Assembly (NCBI RefSeq): GCF_007744255.1 | Contig: NZ_CP036267.1 | Span: 2,421,500 to 2,485,499 of the forward strand | Direction of reading: 5' to 3' | DNA from: Thalassoglobus polymorphus | GTDB lineage: Bacteria > Planctomycetota > Planctomycetia > Planctomycetales > Planctomycetaceae | Length of the DNA stretch: 64,000 nt | In this document: positions 28,763 through 38,442 of the stretch, in pieces | Layout: the number at the start of each line of letters is the position of its first letter | Position numbering within the stretch: position 1 is the first letter of the stretch | The notes under the pieces: generated by a model | Seen by the model: the letters and a program-made list of their open reading frames with translations, nothing else | The model's database searches: none | What the model was told of the DNA's origin: nothing | Program-made: the position numbers and the translations under genes

Positions 28763-29040
28763 ATCGACGAAACAGATTCGTTTTTTCCTTCTCCGTGGAG
28801 CATGCCGTTCTTTGCTGAATTGCTCATCTCCACGAGACAGAACATGAAGCTCTGTTTCACAATTCTCGAGAAGTCAAATTAAGAAATCGAACTCACACGA
28901 TGCTAGAGAGTCCGTAGGACGAAATGCGAGGTGATAATGCTGAAACTCTCTTTTTTTCATGTTGCACGCGGACAACAGACCGAGAAGATTGTTACAATCG
29001 TCTCACATCAATAGCGAACAATTTGGGTGAGTCAGTCAAG

Positions 29041-32000
29041 ATGACGGAACAACAGTCGCAAAACACTTTTCCAACTGTTTTAGTGAGTACAATTCTGCTC
29101 TCCGTCGGAATTGCAGTTCTCGAGACACTAATCCATCGGTGGGGAACATTCGGCGAGGTTGGGATCTCCTTCGGGTTGCTCTACGTTGCTGTTCTTGTCT
29201 TGGCATTCTCTTCTCCCCAGAAACGCATCATCCTCGTGGTGGCAGCCATTGTCACCCTGCTCTGTCTGTTTGGATATGCCATTCGACCTCACGACTGGGG
29301 AACAAAAGAGCTCGGTCAGATTGCGAATACCGTACTGACAATTTTCGTGATTTGGACAACTGCGATACTTGGTTACCAGAGAAAGGTTTGTGAAGAACAA
29401 TTGCGGGCAGCAAATGTCAAACTTGATCATCGTATTCAAGAACGGACCAATGAGCTGCAGGTTGCATTTGACGATTTGCAGCGTGAAGTCGAATGCCGCG
29501 AAAAAACTCAGGCAGCTTTTGAAAACGAAAAGATGCTTGTTGATGAATTGATGTCTGTCATCCCGGATAACATTTACTTCAAGGATGATAAAGGTCTCTA
29601 CATACGCATCAATCAGGCAAAAGCATCTCGTTCCGGGCTCAGTTCTCCCGACGAAGCGATTGGGAAATCGGACTTCGACTACTTCCCCAGAGAACACGCT
29701 TTGAAGGCTCAAGAAGCTGAGAAGAAGATCCTTGAGTCTGGAAATGGTCTCATTGATGTCGAAGAACGATTGGTTTGGCCTGACGGGAGGGTGACGTGGG
29801 TTTCGGCAACGAAGATGCCACTACGAAAACCTGACGGAACAATCATTGGGACGATGGGGATTTCTCGTGACATCACACATCATCACGAGATTGCCACTCA
29901 ACTGGAACACGAGCGAGATCGATTGAGAACTCTGATCGATCACCTGCCCGACTTTGTCTTCATTAAAGATAAAGAAGGGAACTTCGTGACTGTCAACCGG
30001 GCGTTGACCAGTATGTACGGAAAAAAGAGCGAGCAGGAACTCGTTGGAAAAAATGACTTTGAGTTTTCGCCACGTGAACTTGCTCAAGCGTATCGTGATG
30101 ACGATTTGCAAGTAATGAAAACTCGCAAGCCATTGATCAATCGCGAAGAAGAAAACCTACTGGCAGATGGGTCGCGAAGATGGTTGCTGACGACCAAAGT
30201 CGCATTGACGAATCATCGAAACGAAGTCGTCGGACTTGTCGGAATTGCTCGGGACATCACAAAGCGGAAGAAAGCTGAGCAAGAATTGCAGTCTGCCAAA
30301 GAGGCTGCGGAAGTGGCGAACCGTGCGAAGAGTGAATTCCTGGCAAATATGAGTCATGAAATTCGTACGCCAATGAATGCCATCATTGGAATGTCAGAAT
30401 TAGTCCTGGACACCGAGCTGACTGCTCAACAACGTGATTACCTGGAAACCGTACTCAACTCAGCCGAATCTTTGCTTGGGATTATTAACGATATTCTCGA
30501 TTTCTCGAAGATTGAGTCAGGACGATTTGAATTGGAATCGTATCCGATCGACTTGCGCGAATGGCTGGGGGATTCTGTGAAACCGTTGGCTTTACGTGCT
30601 CATTCAAAACAGCTCGAACTCGCCTATCACATCTCTCCTGAAGTCCCTCCATACGTCCGTGGCGATGCCCTGCGGTTGCGGCAGGTGATCGTCAACTTAC
30701 TTGGGAATGCCATTAAGTTTACTCACAAGGGCGAAGTCATTCTGGACGTTTCAGTTGAAGAGGATTCCGAAAACCAGATTCGTCTTCACTTTCGAGTTTC
30801 AGACACTGGAGTCGGGATGACGCCAGAAACGCAAGCCCGTGTTTTCAATGCTTTTGAACAAGCCGATATGTCGACGACGAGAGAGTTTGGAGGAACTGGT
30901 TTAGGGCTGACCATTTCTTCTCGGCTGGTGAACTTAATGGGCGGGAAAATTTGGATCGAAAGCAAACTCGGAAAAGGTTCAACATTTCACTTTTCTGCAC
31001 TCTTTGAGCATGCGACAAGAGATGAAGTTCCAAAGTCCCTACGCGAATCGGCCTCGCTGGAAGGGCTTCATGTCTTGATTGTGGACGACAATAAAACCAA
31101 TCGTCAGATCTTGAATGAAATGTGTACGAACTGGCGCATGGACCCCGTTGCGGTTGAAAACGTTTCGCTGGCGGTACAGCAGTTGAAGGAAGCGTTCAAC
31201 AACGGAACTCCGTTTGATTTGGTGATTACCGATGCGAGTATGCCCGATGTTGATGGATTCACGTTGGCGGAAAAGATTAAAGACGACGAACATCTCGGCA
31301 GTACGATTGTCATGATGCTGACCTCGCTCGACCGAGCTGAGGATATCCGGCGGTGTGAAGAGTTGTCGATCAAATCATACTTAACGAAGCCGATTAAGCA
31401 GTCGGATCTGTTTGATGCCATCATGGCAGCCGTCGATATCGACGTCTCCTCAATCGTCGATTCGGATGCAAGTACGGAGGAGGCGATTCCGAGAACTCGG
31501 CCTCTGAAAATTCTCCTCGCTGAAGACAGTCTGGCAAATCAGAAGCTCGCAGTCGGACTCCTTTCAAAATGGAACCATTCCGTTACGGTTGCAAACAATG
31601 GTCGTGAAGCTGTTGATGCGATTCAAAGTGACACGTTTGACATCGTTCTGATGGACGTTCAGATGCCAGAACTGGACGGACTCGGAGCAACAAAAGAGAT
31701 TCGGGCGCTTCAAGCAGAAAATAGATTGCCGAAGTTCCCAATTGTTGCGATGACCGCTCATGCCATGAAGGGAGACCGTGAGCGTTGCATCGAATCGGGG
31801 ATGGACGAGTACGTCTCGAAGCCAGTTCGTCCTTTGGAACTCGCGACAGTGATTGCAAAATTCTTCAATCGTCTCCCGGTGGATGAGGCATCCACTTCTG
31901 AAAAACCTGCATCTTCGCCAGCCAATAACTCCGAGGAGCAAAACGTTTTGGACTGGGATGTCCTGCTTAAGAATACGTATCAGGACGAAGAACTGGCCTT

Positions 32001-32280
32001 CGATGTCGCAGATGCTTTTCTAATTGAGTCCCCGGGTATTTTTCAGAAACTGGAGACTGCGATTACAGAAAAAGATCAATCAATTGCGAACCGATACGCA
32101 CATACTCTGAAAGGAAGCTTGAGAACCCTTGGAGCTCCAAGTAGTGAACTGGCGGCACAACTTGAATCGCTCACCCATGAAGAAAAATGGGATGAGTCCG
32201 AGGCGATCTATCAGGAGTTTGCGCAGATCTTTCCAAGGGTCGTTGAGGAAGTGAAACGCCATCTCCAGCAGAAGAAGTAA
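29041..32280 (+). CDS. Hybrid sensor histidine kinase (PAS-PAS-HK-REC-REC-Hpt)
   Basis: 1079 residues from the ATG at 29041 (GGGTGA ten bases ahead). The in-frame ATG at 28924 would add 39 residues that are not protein-like. Order: three to four membrane helices (about 10-110), two PAS domains (about 170-290 and 300-415, each ending in a PAC-type GISRDIT or GIARDIT), HisKA with H439 in MSHEIRTPMN, HATPase (GNAIKFTHKGE, FGGTGLGLTIS), first receiver (D731), second receiver (D872) and a C-terminal Hpt domain (H1021 in YAHTLKGS). All phosphorelay residues are present. The output regulator is not obvious; the divergent diguanylate cyclase and sigma-54 activator are candidates by proximity only. 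Confidence 0.92.
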   Translation: MTEQQSQNTFPTVLVSTILLSVGIAVLETLIHRWGTFGEVGISFGLLYVAVLVLAFSSPQKRIILVVAAIVTLLCLFGYAIRPHDWGTKELGQIANTVLTIFVIWTTAILGYQRKVCEEQLRAANVKLDHRIQERTNELQVAFDDLQREVECREKTQAAFENEKMLVDELMSVIPDNIYFKDDKGLYIRINQAKASRSGLSSPDEAIGKSDFDYFPREHALKAQEAEKKILESGNGLIDVEERLVWPDGRVTWVSATKMPLRKPDGTIIGTMGISRDITHHHEIATQLEHERDRLRTLIDHLPDFVFIKDKEGNFVTVNRALTSMYGKKSEQELVGKNDFEFSPRELAQAYRDDDLQVMKTRKPLINREEENLLADGSRRWLLTTKVALTNHRNEVVGLVGIARDITKRKKAEQELQSAKEAAEVANRAKSEFLANMSHEIRTPMNAIIGMSELVLDTELTAQQRDYLETVLNSAESLLGIINDILDFSKIESGRFELESYPIDLREWLGDSVKPLALRAHSKQLELAYHISPEVPPYVRGDALRLRQVIVNLLGNAIKFTHKGEVILDVSVEEDSENQIRLHFRVSDTGVGMTPETQARVFNAFEQADMSTTREFGGTGLGLTISSRLVNLMGGKIWIESKLGKGSTFHFSALFEHATRDEVPKSLRESASLEGLHVLIVDDNKTNRQILNEMCTNWRMDPVAVENVSLAVQQLKEAFNNGTPFDLVITDASMPDVDGFTLAEKIKDDEHLGSTIVMMLTSLDRAEDIRRCEELSIKSYLTKPIKQSDLFDAIMAAVDIDVSSIVDSDASTEEAIPRTRPLKILLAEDSLANQKLAVGLLSKWNHSVTVANNGREAVDAIQSDTFDIVLMDVQMPELDGLGATKEIRALQAENRLPKFPIVAMTAHAMKGDRERCIESGMDEYVSKPVRPLELATVIAKFFNRLPVDEASTSEKPASSPANNSEEQNVLDWDVLLKNTYQDEELAFDVADAFLIESPGIFQKLETAITEKDQSIANRYAHTLKGSLRTLGAPSSELAAQLESLTHEEKWDESEAIYQEFAQIFPRVVEEVKRHLQQKK

Positions 32281-32382
32281 CGGAACACGGAGCACTCTTT
32301 GTGGTCAATTTTGCTTGTGTTCAACAATGCAACAACACACATCGAGGCAAAGGTACGATCTGAAGAGTGTTGGAATTCAACC

Positions 32383-33879
32383 TTACTGACTCAGGATTTC
32401 CTCGGCTGTTCTGCGAATCGATGAGAACAACTGGTCTAAATCCTCTTCATTCGTAAGTGGATTCATGACCGTTGTCCGCAAAGTTCCGATTCCATCCAGG
32501 TTTGTCTGGACAAGATAGAACTCGCCGGACTCCATTAAGGTTCGGCGAATCTGGCGATTCAATTCGCAAATCGCTTTGGAGTCGAGTCCGTATTTTTCAT
32601 CCGGGAGATATCGGAAGACCTGAATGTTGCATTCTGGTTCGTGCAGTGGTTCAAAATCCTTTTCAGCACGCAGTTTCTGATAGAGCAGCTGAGTCGTTGC
32701 AAATGTTACGTCGATCAAGTCTTCAAAGATTTGTTGCCCCAGCATGGACCAAACTCCCCAAAGCCCATAGGTCGCTGCCCGTTTTGTGCATTCAATCGTC
32801 ATCATTCCGCCATCGACGTCTGCCATGCCGGGGGCAGAAGGATCGAACAAGTACGGGGCATCTTGTTGAAATGTTTCGAAGCGGTGTTGCTTGTCCCGGT
32901 AGAACACGAACGCACAGAGAGCGGGGACAAACAGTGTTTTGTGTGCATCACAAATAAAACTGTCCGCGCGGGTGATTCCATCAATTAAATGAGCATGTTT
33001 TTTGCTCATGGAGACAGCACCTCCATGTGCAGCATCAACATGCATCCAGACTCCGTGCCTTTCGCAGACATCTGCAATCTCCTGCAGTGGATCAAAGGCA
33101 CCGATAAGTGTTGCACAGGCACTCGCAGAGACAGCTACGATTGGAGTGTTTCGTTTCCTCAGTTGAGTCAAAGTTTCATCGAGTGCCGTTGCATCCATCC
33201 GGCGTCGATGGTCAAGCCGAACTTTAATGACCTGTTCGGTTCCCAGCCCTAAGATCCCAGCAGAACGTGTGACGCAGTAGTGTGAGTCTGCGTTTGCAAC
33301 CAGCACTGGCAAGTTTGCGTTCTGAACTCCTTGTGTCCACGAATTTTTCAGAGAAATATTTCTGGCAGTCAATAACGCTGTCAGATTTGCCAGCGACCCT
33401 CCATGTGTCACCAATCCAGCGAACGTTCCAGGAGCGAGTCCAATGACTTCTCCCCAGCGTTCAATAAGTGCCTTCTCAACAGAGGTCGCCCACGGTCCCA
33501 TTTCGTAGATCGCCATCACCTGATTCGTAATGGAGCCGAGTGCATCAAAAAGTCCTGCCAAAGGAACCGATGCGGGAACTTGATGTCCAATGTAACGCGG
33601 GTGATGGAGGTTGTGGCCGCGTTCAATTGCCGTCTCAATCAAGTCTTGAAACCGATTCAGAAGATCGTCTGAGGTTTTGGATCGCTGCAGGCACTCACGC
33701 GCAACCGATAAGTTCTCTTCGGGAAGATTCCAATTCAGTACAGACTGTCCGCGCTGTTGGAGTTCACCAAGGTGAACTCCCAAACGCGAGATCAAAGACT
33801 CTCCCAATGATTGGAAAACCTCTGGAGAATAGGCAGCTTGAATACGTTGCCGTGCGGTGTTCAGCGAGTCAGTAGGCAT
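32383..33879 (-). CDS. PLP-dependent group II amino-acid decarboxylase
   Basis: 498 residues, pyridoxal-phosphate decarboxylase family that includes glutamate, aromatic-amino-acid and 2,4-diaminobutyrate decarboxylases. The PLP lysine is K314 in CDAHKTLFVPAL; upstream is HVDAAHGGAVSMSKKHAHLI, the family aspartate/alanine signature that holds the PLP ring. LVTHGGSLANLTALLTAR near 155-172 matches the phosphate-binding region. Likely products are amines or GABA-like compounds, but the substrate cannot be set. The gene downstream of zwf is on the same strand, 135 bp apart, so co-transcription is possible. Only a weak ribosome binding site is visible. Confidence 0.87.
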   Translation of the reverse strand: MPTDSLNTARQRIQAAYSPEVFQSLGESLISRLGVHLGELQQRGQSVLNWNLPEENLSVARECLQRSKTSDDLLNRFQDLIETAIERGHNLHHPRYIGHQVPASVPLAGLFDALGSITNQVMAIYEMGPWATSVEKALIERWGEVIGLAPGTFAGLVTHGGSLANLTALLTARNISLKNSWTQGVQNANLPVLVANADSHYCVTRSAGILGLGTEQVIKVRLDHRRRMDATALDETLTQLRKRNTPIVAVSASACATLIGAFDPLQEIADVCERHGVWMHVDAAHGGAVSMSKKHAHLIDGITRADSFICDAHKTLFVPALCAFVFYRDKQHRFETFQQDAPYLFDPSAPGMADVDGGMMTIECTKRAATYGLWGVWSMLGQQIFEDLIDVTFATTQLLYQKLRAEKDFEPLHEPECNIQVFRYLPDEKYGLDSKAICELNRQIRRTLMESGEFYLVQTNLDGIGTLRTTVMNPLTNEEDLDQLFSSIRRTAEEILSQ

Positions 33880-34014
33880 TGGTCATTTGCAGTAGAGCAG
33901 CTTTGAAATCGTATTCGCAATCTGCTTCGCGAAGAGGAACTTTTCATTGATGAAACCCGTTATTCACGGGAAAACGATCAAGCAATTTGATCTGAATGAT
34001 GAGTAAATATCGAG

Positions 34015-35556
34015 TTACTTTCCTGTCGGGGCTCTCCAGTAATGTCCGTTTCTTGAGAGAAGTTGATTCGCTCCCTTCGGTCCCCAGGTTCCTGCGGGGT
34101 AAAGTTCAGGCCGATGATCTTTGCCGGACCAGAGCTGCAATATCGGATCGACAAACTTCCAGGCAGCTTCGAGTTCATCGCTGCGAGTGAATAAGGTGGA
34201 ATCTTCCCGCATGACATCGAGAAGTAAACGCTCGTAAGCTTCGGGGAGCTCCATTCCGAATGATTCTCCAAACTCGAAATCCATATCGACCGGCTGCACC
34301 TGATACTGCATTCCCGGTCGTTTAGTGGAGAAGGAAATAGAGATCGCTTCGTGAGGTTGAATTCGAAAGATAAGTGAATTGTGCTGTGCATTCGCTGCCT
34401 CGCACAGACTTCCTTCACATTCCACTGTTGTGAACAGGTGCAGCGGAGGGAGTTTGAATTGAATGGCAATTTCCGTAACACGCGCTGGCAGGCGTTTTCC
34501 TGTGCGCAGATAGAACGGAACTCCCGCCCAGCGCCAGTTATCAATGTTTGCTTCTATGGCGACATACGTTTCGGTTCGAGAGTCGGCATCGATCCGATCC
34601 TCATCCAGATATGCTTTGGCTTTTTCACCTCGAATAGAACTCGCTGCGTACTGCCCGGCAACAGCCCATTCCTCCACGCTGCCCGGTCGGCCTGGTTTTA
34701 GAGTTTGCAGAACTTTCAGCTTCTCGTCTCGAATGTGCTCAGCTTCGAAGAGCGATGGAGGTTCCATTGCCACGAGACAGAGAAGTTGGAGTGCATGGTT
34801 TTGCAAAACATCTCGCAGAGCTCCGGATTCGTCATAGTACCCCCCACGCCCCCCTTCGATCCCTTGAGTTTCTGCAACCGTAATTTGTACGTGCTCAATG
34901 TGATTGCGGTTGAAAAGCGGTTCGAAAATCGCATTTCCAAACCTGAAGAGCAAAATGTTTTGAACTGTCTCTTTACCAAGATAATGGTCGATTCGGTAAA
35001 TCTGGTCTTCATTAAGAATCTGACTGAGATTGCTACTCAACTCTTTGGAAGATTCCAGATCGTGGCCGAACGGCTTTTCAATGACACAGCGAAGTTTCTT
35101 TGCTTCACGCGGAACCATCCCAGCATTGGAGAGATTCTGAATCGATGGCAAAAACAGGCTCGAAGAAGTCGCCAGGTAGACCACTCTGTGCCCGGGGAGG
35201 TTCCGCTGTTCTTCCAGCGTCTCGACCTGCTCCTTCAATGCAGAGTAATCCTCCACATTCATGAGGTCAGTCTGTGAGTAATGGAGCATCGAAGCGAATT
35301 GATTCCAGTACTCTTCAATTGTTTCTTGTGAAATGACTTCGCCGAGTTCCGCTTTCATTTCCTCACGGAATGATTCATCAGTCTTCTCACGCCGAGCCAC
35401 TCCCACAATGAGACATTTTTCACTGAGGAAGCCATTTTTGAAGAGCTTGAAGAGCGCGGGGATCAATTTTCGTCCGGTTAAATCACCAGAGGCCCCGAAG
35501 ATCATGACGGTCACATCATCAATTTGAAGATCTGCAGCGTTGGATTGAGCGTTCAT
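34015..35556 (-). CDS. zwf: Glucose-6-phosphate 1-dehydrogenase
   Basis: 513 residues, full length. It oxidises glucose-6-phosphate to 6-phosphogluconolactone with NADP, the entry to the pentose phosphate pathway, in the cytosol. The NADP-binding motif is [10 protein letters not shown] (21-30). The catalytic signature RIDHYLGKE is near 187-195, followed by [30 protein letters not shown] and the C-terminal [22 protein letters not shown] (split by a few residues) also fit. No gnd or pgl is adjacent. The two lactonase-like genes near 50-53 kb carry export signals, so they are unlikely to serve this pathway in the cytosol. Confidence 0.96.
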   Translation of the reverse strand: MNAQSNAADLQIDDVTVMIFGASGDLTGRKLIPALFKLFKNGFLSEKCLIVGVARREKTDESFREEMKAELGEVISQETIEEYWNQFASMLHYSQTDLMNVEDYSALKEQVETLEEQRNLPGHRVVYLATSSSLFLPSIQNLSNAGMVPREAKKLRCVIEKPFGHDLESSKELSSNLSQILNEDQIYRIDHYLGKETVQNILLFRFGNAIFEPLFNRNHIEHVQITVAETQGIEGGRGGYYDESGALRDVLQNHALQLLCLVAMEPPSLFEAEHIRDEKLKVLQTLKPGRPGSVEEWAVAGQYAASSIRGEKAKAYLDEDRIDADSRTETYVAIEANIDNWRWAGVPFYLRTGKRLPARVTEIAIQFKLPPLHLFTTVECEGSLCEAANAQHNSLIFRIQPHEAISISFSTKRPGMQYQVQPVDMDFEFGESFGMELPEAYERLLLDVMREDSTLFTRSDELEAAWKFVDPILQLWSGKDHRPELYPAGTWGPKGANQLLSRNGHYWRAPTGK

Positions 35557-35656
35557 GTAAAATCTATTTACAGCTGTGTAGTGGAAATCTAAGTGTGTGA
35601 GAACGTATCTTTACCAATTCCGTGAACAATGTCAGCAGACTTTCCTTGTTGAAACG

Positions 35657-36556
35657 ATGAACATGAACAGAGCGATACAAGAATTGGCCCCTATTCCTTT
35701 TTCCAACAGGAAGCTTGTGAAGAAAAGCACGTTTCTACAAATTGCCTTCATCGCTTTATCTGCGATGGTCTGGCTTGGATGTGGGCAGGCTAAATACGAA
35801 GAACGTCTCCAGGCATCGACCGAGTTTTATGAGTACATGGAGACAATTGAACGGAATCTTGCCAGCCCGATCTGGGTCGACTCCCAGTATGGTCTCAAGC
35901 TGAAACTCCCAATTCCGTTTAAAGTCCCGATGGCGAAGCCTGAAATTCTGCAAGACGAGGATGGCAACACGTTTCCAGGACCGGATCAACGTCAGCCACA
36001 GGAGTTGCTAGGGATCGAGTTACCGGGGATCATTGAGGCTTGGCAGGCTTTTCTTCCGGGGGAGTCTGGAGAGCAGATCGACTCTCGAATCTATGTGTTG
36101 ACCAATCATAGTCGTTTCAAACTGACCGATGGAGCATTGACACAAGAGCCGATGGAATTCATGGATGACCTCGAAGCTGAACTGGCGAGAGCATTTGATG
36201 TCATTATCCCTGACGGCGAGGCAAATCAGGCGGGAGATAATATTCGATATGGACTGACTGTCCCGCCATCGGGCAGCCCAAACTCAAAGTTCATTGCCCC
36301 CAAACGTTATTCGGTGATTCGATTTATTTCGACAGCAGAAGGGAGCGGCCCACCGGTTCAAGCTGTTTTATACGAACACTTCGCTGGTGATATTCAAGCA
36401 GCTGTTTTGATCATCGGACCGAAATCTTTCACGTCGCAATTCCGTCAACGTATTGAACTCGCTCTCCAAACGTTTTCTGTCAGTCCGCAAGCCTCCAGTC
36501 AAATGAATCAATCAACAGGGACAGCCACTCCTTCAGGGGGGGCAAGCGGTTTTTGA
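35657..36556 (+). CDS. Putative lipoprotein of unknown function
   Basis: About 299 residues from the ATG at 35657. An in-frame GTG at 35597 would add 20 residues without a signal. A signal sequence (about residues 23-42, IAFIALSAMVWLGCGQ) ends in a cysteine, so it may be a lipoprotein, though tryptophan at -3 is unusual for a lipobox. The rest is soluble and mixed alpha/beta, with a Pro-rich stretch (FPGPDQRQPQELLGIELPGI) and a low-complexity Ser/Thr/Gly tail. No known domain recognised. It diverges from zwf with a 100-bp gap, a shared regulatory region. Confidence 0.65.
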   Translation: MNMNRAIQELAPIPFSNRKLVKKSTFLQIAFIALSAMVWLGCGQAKYEERLQASTEFYEYMETIERNLASPIWVDSQYGLKLKLPIPFKVPMAKPEILQDEDGNTFPGPDQRQPQELLGIELPGIIEAWQAFLPGESGEQIDSRIYVLTNHSRFKLTDGALTQEPMEFMDDLEAELARAFDVIIPDGEANQAGDNIRYGLTVPPSGSPNSKFIAPKRYSVIRFISTAEGSGPPVQAVLYEHFAGDIQAAVLIIGPKSFTSQFRQRIELALQTFSVSPQASSQMNQSTGTATPSGGASGF

Positions 36557-36669
36557 TTTCTGCCTCGTTTTTGTTTCAGTCGTCATTTCTCGTCGTGTGA
36601 GAAGTTTCGTTCTTTGCCTGAGTTTGTGACTTCACGTTCAGTTCCTTTAAGTCGTTTTCGGAGTTCGGT

Positions 36670-38118
36670 GTGCTCAATTCTTTTGTCTTCCAAAATAGAA
36701 CTGCATTTTTTGCACTGCTGTTCGTGTCGAATTTCACTCTCCTTTCAGCATCGCAATTCGCGAGTGCGAAACAACCACCGAATGTTGTGATCATCTTCAC
36801 TGATGACCAAGGCTATGCAGATGTTGGTTGTTTCGGATCGGAAGGTTTTGAAACTCCAAATCTCGACAAAATGGCAGCAGAAGGAAGAAAATTCACGAGC
36901 TTTTATGTCTCCCAAGCGGTTTGTGGTGCATCGCGTGCCTCATTGCTGACTGGTTGTTATTCAAACCGTATTGGGATGCTAGGCGCCCCGAGCCATCGTT
37001 CAACGCATGGAATCAATCAGGATGAAGTCTTGATTTCAGAGTTGTGCAAGCAAAAAAATTATGCAACAGCGTTGTACGGAAAATGGCACCTCGGTCACCA
37101 TGAACCGTTTCTTCCTCTGCAAAACGGCTTCGATGATTACTACGGCTTGCCTTATTCAAATGACATGTGGCCGTTTCACCCAACGAGTAAGGCGTTTCCT
37201 GATTTACCGATGTTCGAAGGCAATAAAATTGTCAATCCAAAAGTGACACCAGAGGACCAAGTTCACCTCACAACTTCGTACATGGAACGAGCGTTGAAAT
37301 TTATTGATGAAAATCATGAAGATCCCTTTTTCTTATATGTTGCTCATTCCATGCCGCATGTTCCGTTGTTCGTCTCGGAAAAATTTAAAAACAAGAGCGA
37401 ACAAGGTCAGTATGGCGATGTGATCATGGAGATCGATTGGAGTGTTGGTCAAATTCTCGAACGCTTAAAACAACACGGAATCGACGAGAACACGCTCGTC
37501 ATTTTCACTTCTGATAATGGACCCTGGATGAGCTACGGAAATCATGCAGGGTCAGCGAAGCCTCTCCGTGAAGGAAAAGGGACGGCCTGGGAAGGGGGAG
37601 TTCGCGTCCCTTGCATTATGAGATGGCCCGGAAAAATTCCTGCAGGGACAACCTGCAATGAACTCGCAGCCACGATCGACCTGTTTCCAACGATTGCCAA
37701 ATTGATCAATGGCAAATTGCCAGCACATGCAATCGACGGGAAGGATATTTGGCCGTTGATGTCCGGAGAGAAGGGAGCCACAACTCCCCACGAATATTAC
37801 TGCTACTACTGGGGCAACGAATTGCAGTGCATTCGTTCCGGCGATTGGAAGTTGCACTTTCCTCACAGATATCGCTCCCTAACGGGCGAGCCCGGCAATG
37901 ATGGGCTTCCCAACGGTTACTCACAGGAGAAGACAGGTTTAGCCCTATACAATTTAAGTGACGACATCGGCGAAAAGAATGATGTCAAAGAGCAGCACCC
38001 CGAAGTGGTTGCGAAGCTTAAAGAGTACGCAAATGCCGCTCGCAAAGAACTGGGGGATTCACGGCTGAAGATCAAAGGAACCGGTTACCGCGCACCAGGC
38101 CGACTGAACAATCAGTAA
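36670..38118 (+). CDS. Secreted sulfatase
   Basis: 482 residues from a GTG at 36670; no ATG fits upstream. Signal peptide about 1-33. Sulfatase metal ligands are in [13 protein letters not shown] (D45, D46), and the formylglycine site is CGASR with C85 (CxAxR type). Other blocks are [49 protein letters not shown] (about 279-298) and [19 protein letters not shown]. It lacks the C-terminal accessory domain of the sulfatase at 17.3 kb and is about 140 residues shorter. It hydrolyses sulfate esters after export; the substrate is unknown. The TAA stop abuts an M1 element remnant. Confidence 0.92.
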   Translation: MLNSFVFQNRTAFFALLFVSNFTLLSASQFASAKQPPNVVIIFTDDQGYADVGCFGSEGFETPNLDKMAAEGRKFTSFYVSQAVCGASRASLLTGCYSNRIGMLGAPSHRSTHGINQDEVLISELCKQKNYATALYGKWHLGHHEPFLPLQNGFDDYYGLPYSNDMWPFHPTSKAFPDLPMFEGNKIVNPKVTPEDQVHLTTSYMERALKFIDENHEDPFFLYVAHSMPHVPLFVSEKFKNKSEQGQYGDVIMEIDWSVGQILERLKQHGIDENTLVIFTSDNGPWMSYGNHAGSAKPLREGKGTAWEGGVRVPCIMRWPGKIPAGTTCNELAATIDLFPTIAKLINGKLPAHAIDGKDIWPLMSGEKGATTPHEYYCYYWGNELQCIRSGDWKLHFPHRYRSLTGEPGNDGLPNGYSQEKTGLALYNLSDDIGEKNDVKEQHPEVVAKLKEYANAARKELGDSRLKIKGTGYRAPGRLNNQ

Positions 38119-38163
38119 GACCAGTCCGATAACCTCTGGAATAGCCTCTTTCCTCAACGGTTA
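38118..38163 (+). repeat. M1 element, left part only, at a sulfatase stop codon
   Basis: GACCAGTCCGATAACCTCTGG and TAGCCTCTTTCCTCAACG match the left half of M1; the right half is lost. The TA at the left edge is the first two bases of the sulfatase TAA stop (38116-38118). Confidence 0.65.
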
Positions 38164-38221
38164 GTTACAGACCATAGAAGGAAGAGGCTGAACAACGCTG
38201 GTTGAATGGGGCAGCATCAAT

Positions 38222-38323
38222 AGAGCACCTTTCGATTTGGTGTTCAGGTTCTGCCTCGTGGCGAACAGCATTTTTAAGAGAGAAATGCGTTCTTCACGGG
38301 CACACGGTAGTGCAAACTGTTCT
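38222..38323 (+). repeat. M2 element, full copy
   Basis: 102 bp, AGAGCACCT ... AAACTGTTCT, with TA at the left edge. The intact middle (AGCATTTTTAAGAGAGAAATGC) shows no M1 insertion. It lies between the convergent sulfatase and addA genes. Confidence 0.8.
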
Positions 38324-38338
38324 CGTGAGGCTGCTCAA

Positions 38339-38442
38339 CCCTCCACATCAACCCTCCACATCAACCCTCCACATCAACCCTCCACATCAACCCTCCACAT
38401 CAACCCTCCACATCAACCCTCCACATCAACCCTCCACATCAA
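38339..38442. repeat. 13-bp minisatellite, eight perfect copies
   Basis: Eight identical head-to-tail units of CCCTCCACATCAA. The last two units contain the end and the TGA stop (38426-38428) of the helicase gene on the minus strand. There are no spacers, so this is not a CRISPR array. Perfect identity suggests recent expansion, and copy number may vary between strains. Confidence 0.95.

Noticed and set aside
28924-29040. Upstream ATG extending the hybrid kinase by 39 residues
   Set aside because: The extension is Cys/Arg/Thr-rich without family similarity; the ATG at 29041 begins just before the membrane helices.
33978-34544. Minus-strand open frame of 188 codons within zwf
   Set aside because: Different frame of a well-supported enzyme gene; composition is not protein-like.
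38339-38442. Array of short direct repeats that might suggest CRISPR
   Set aside because: The 13-bp units are directly adjacent without spacers and no cas gene is present. It is a minisatellite.
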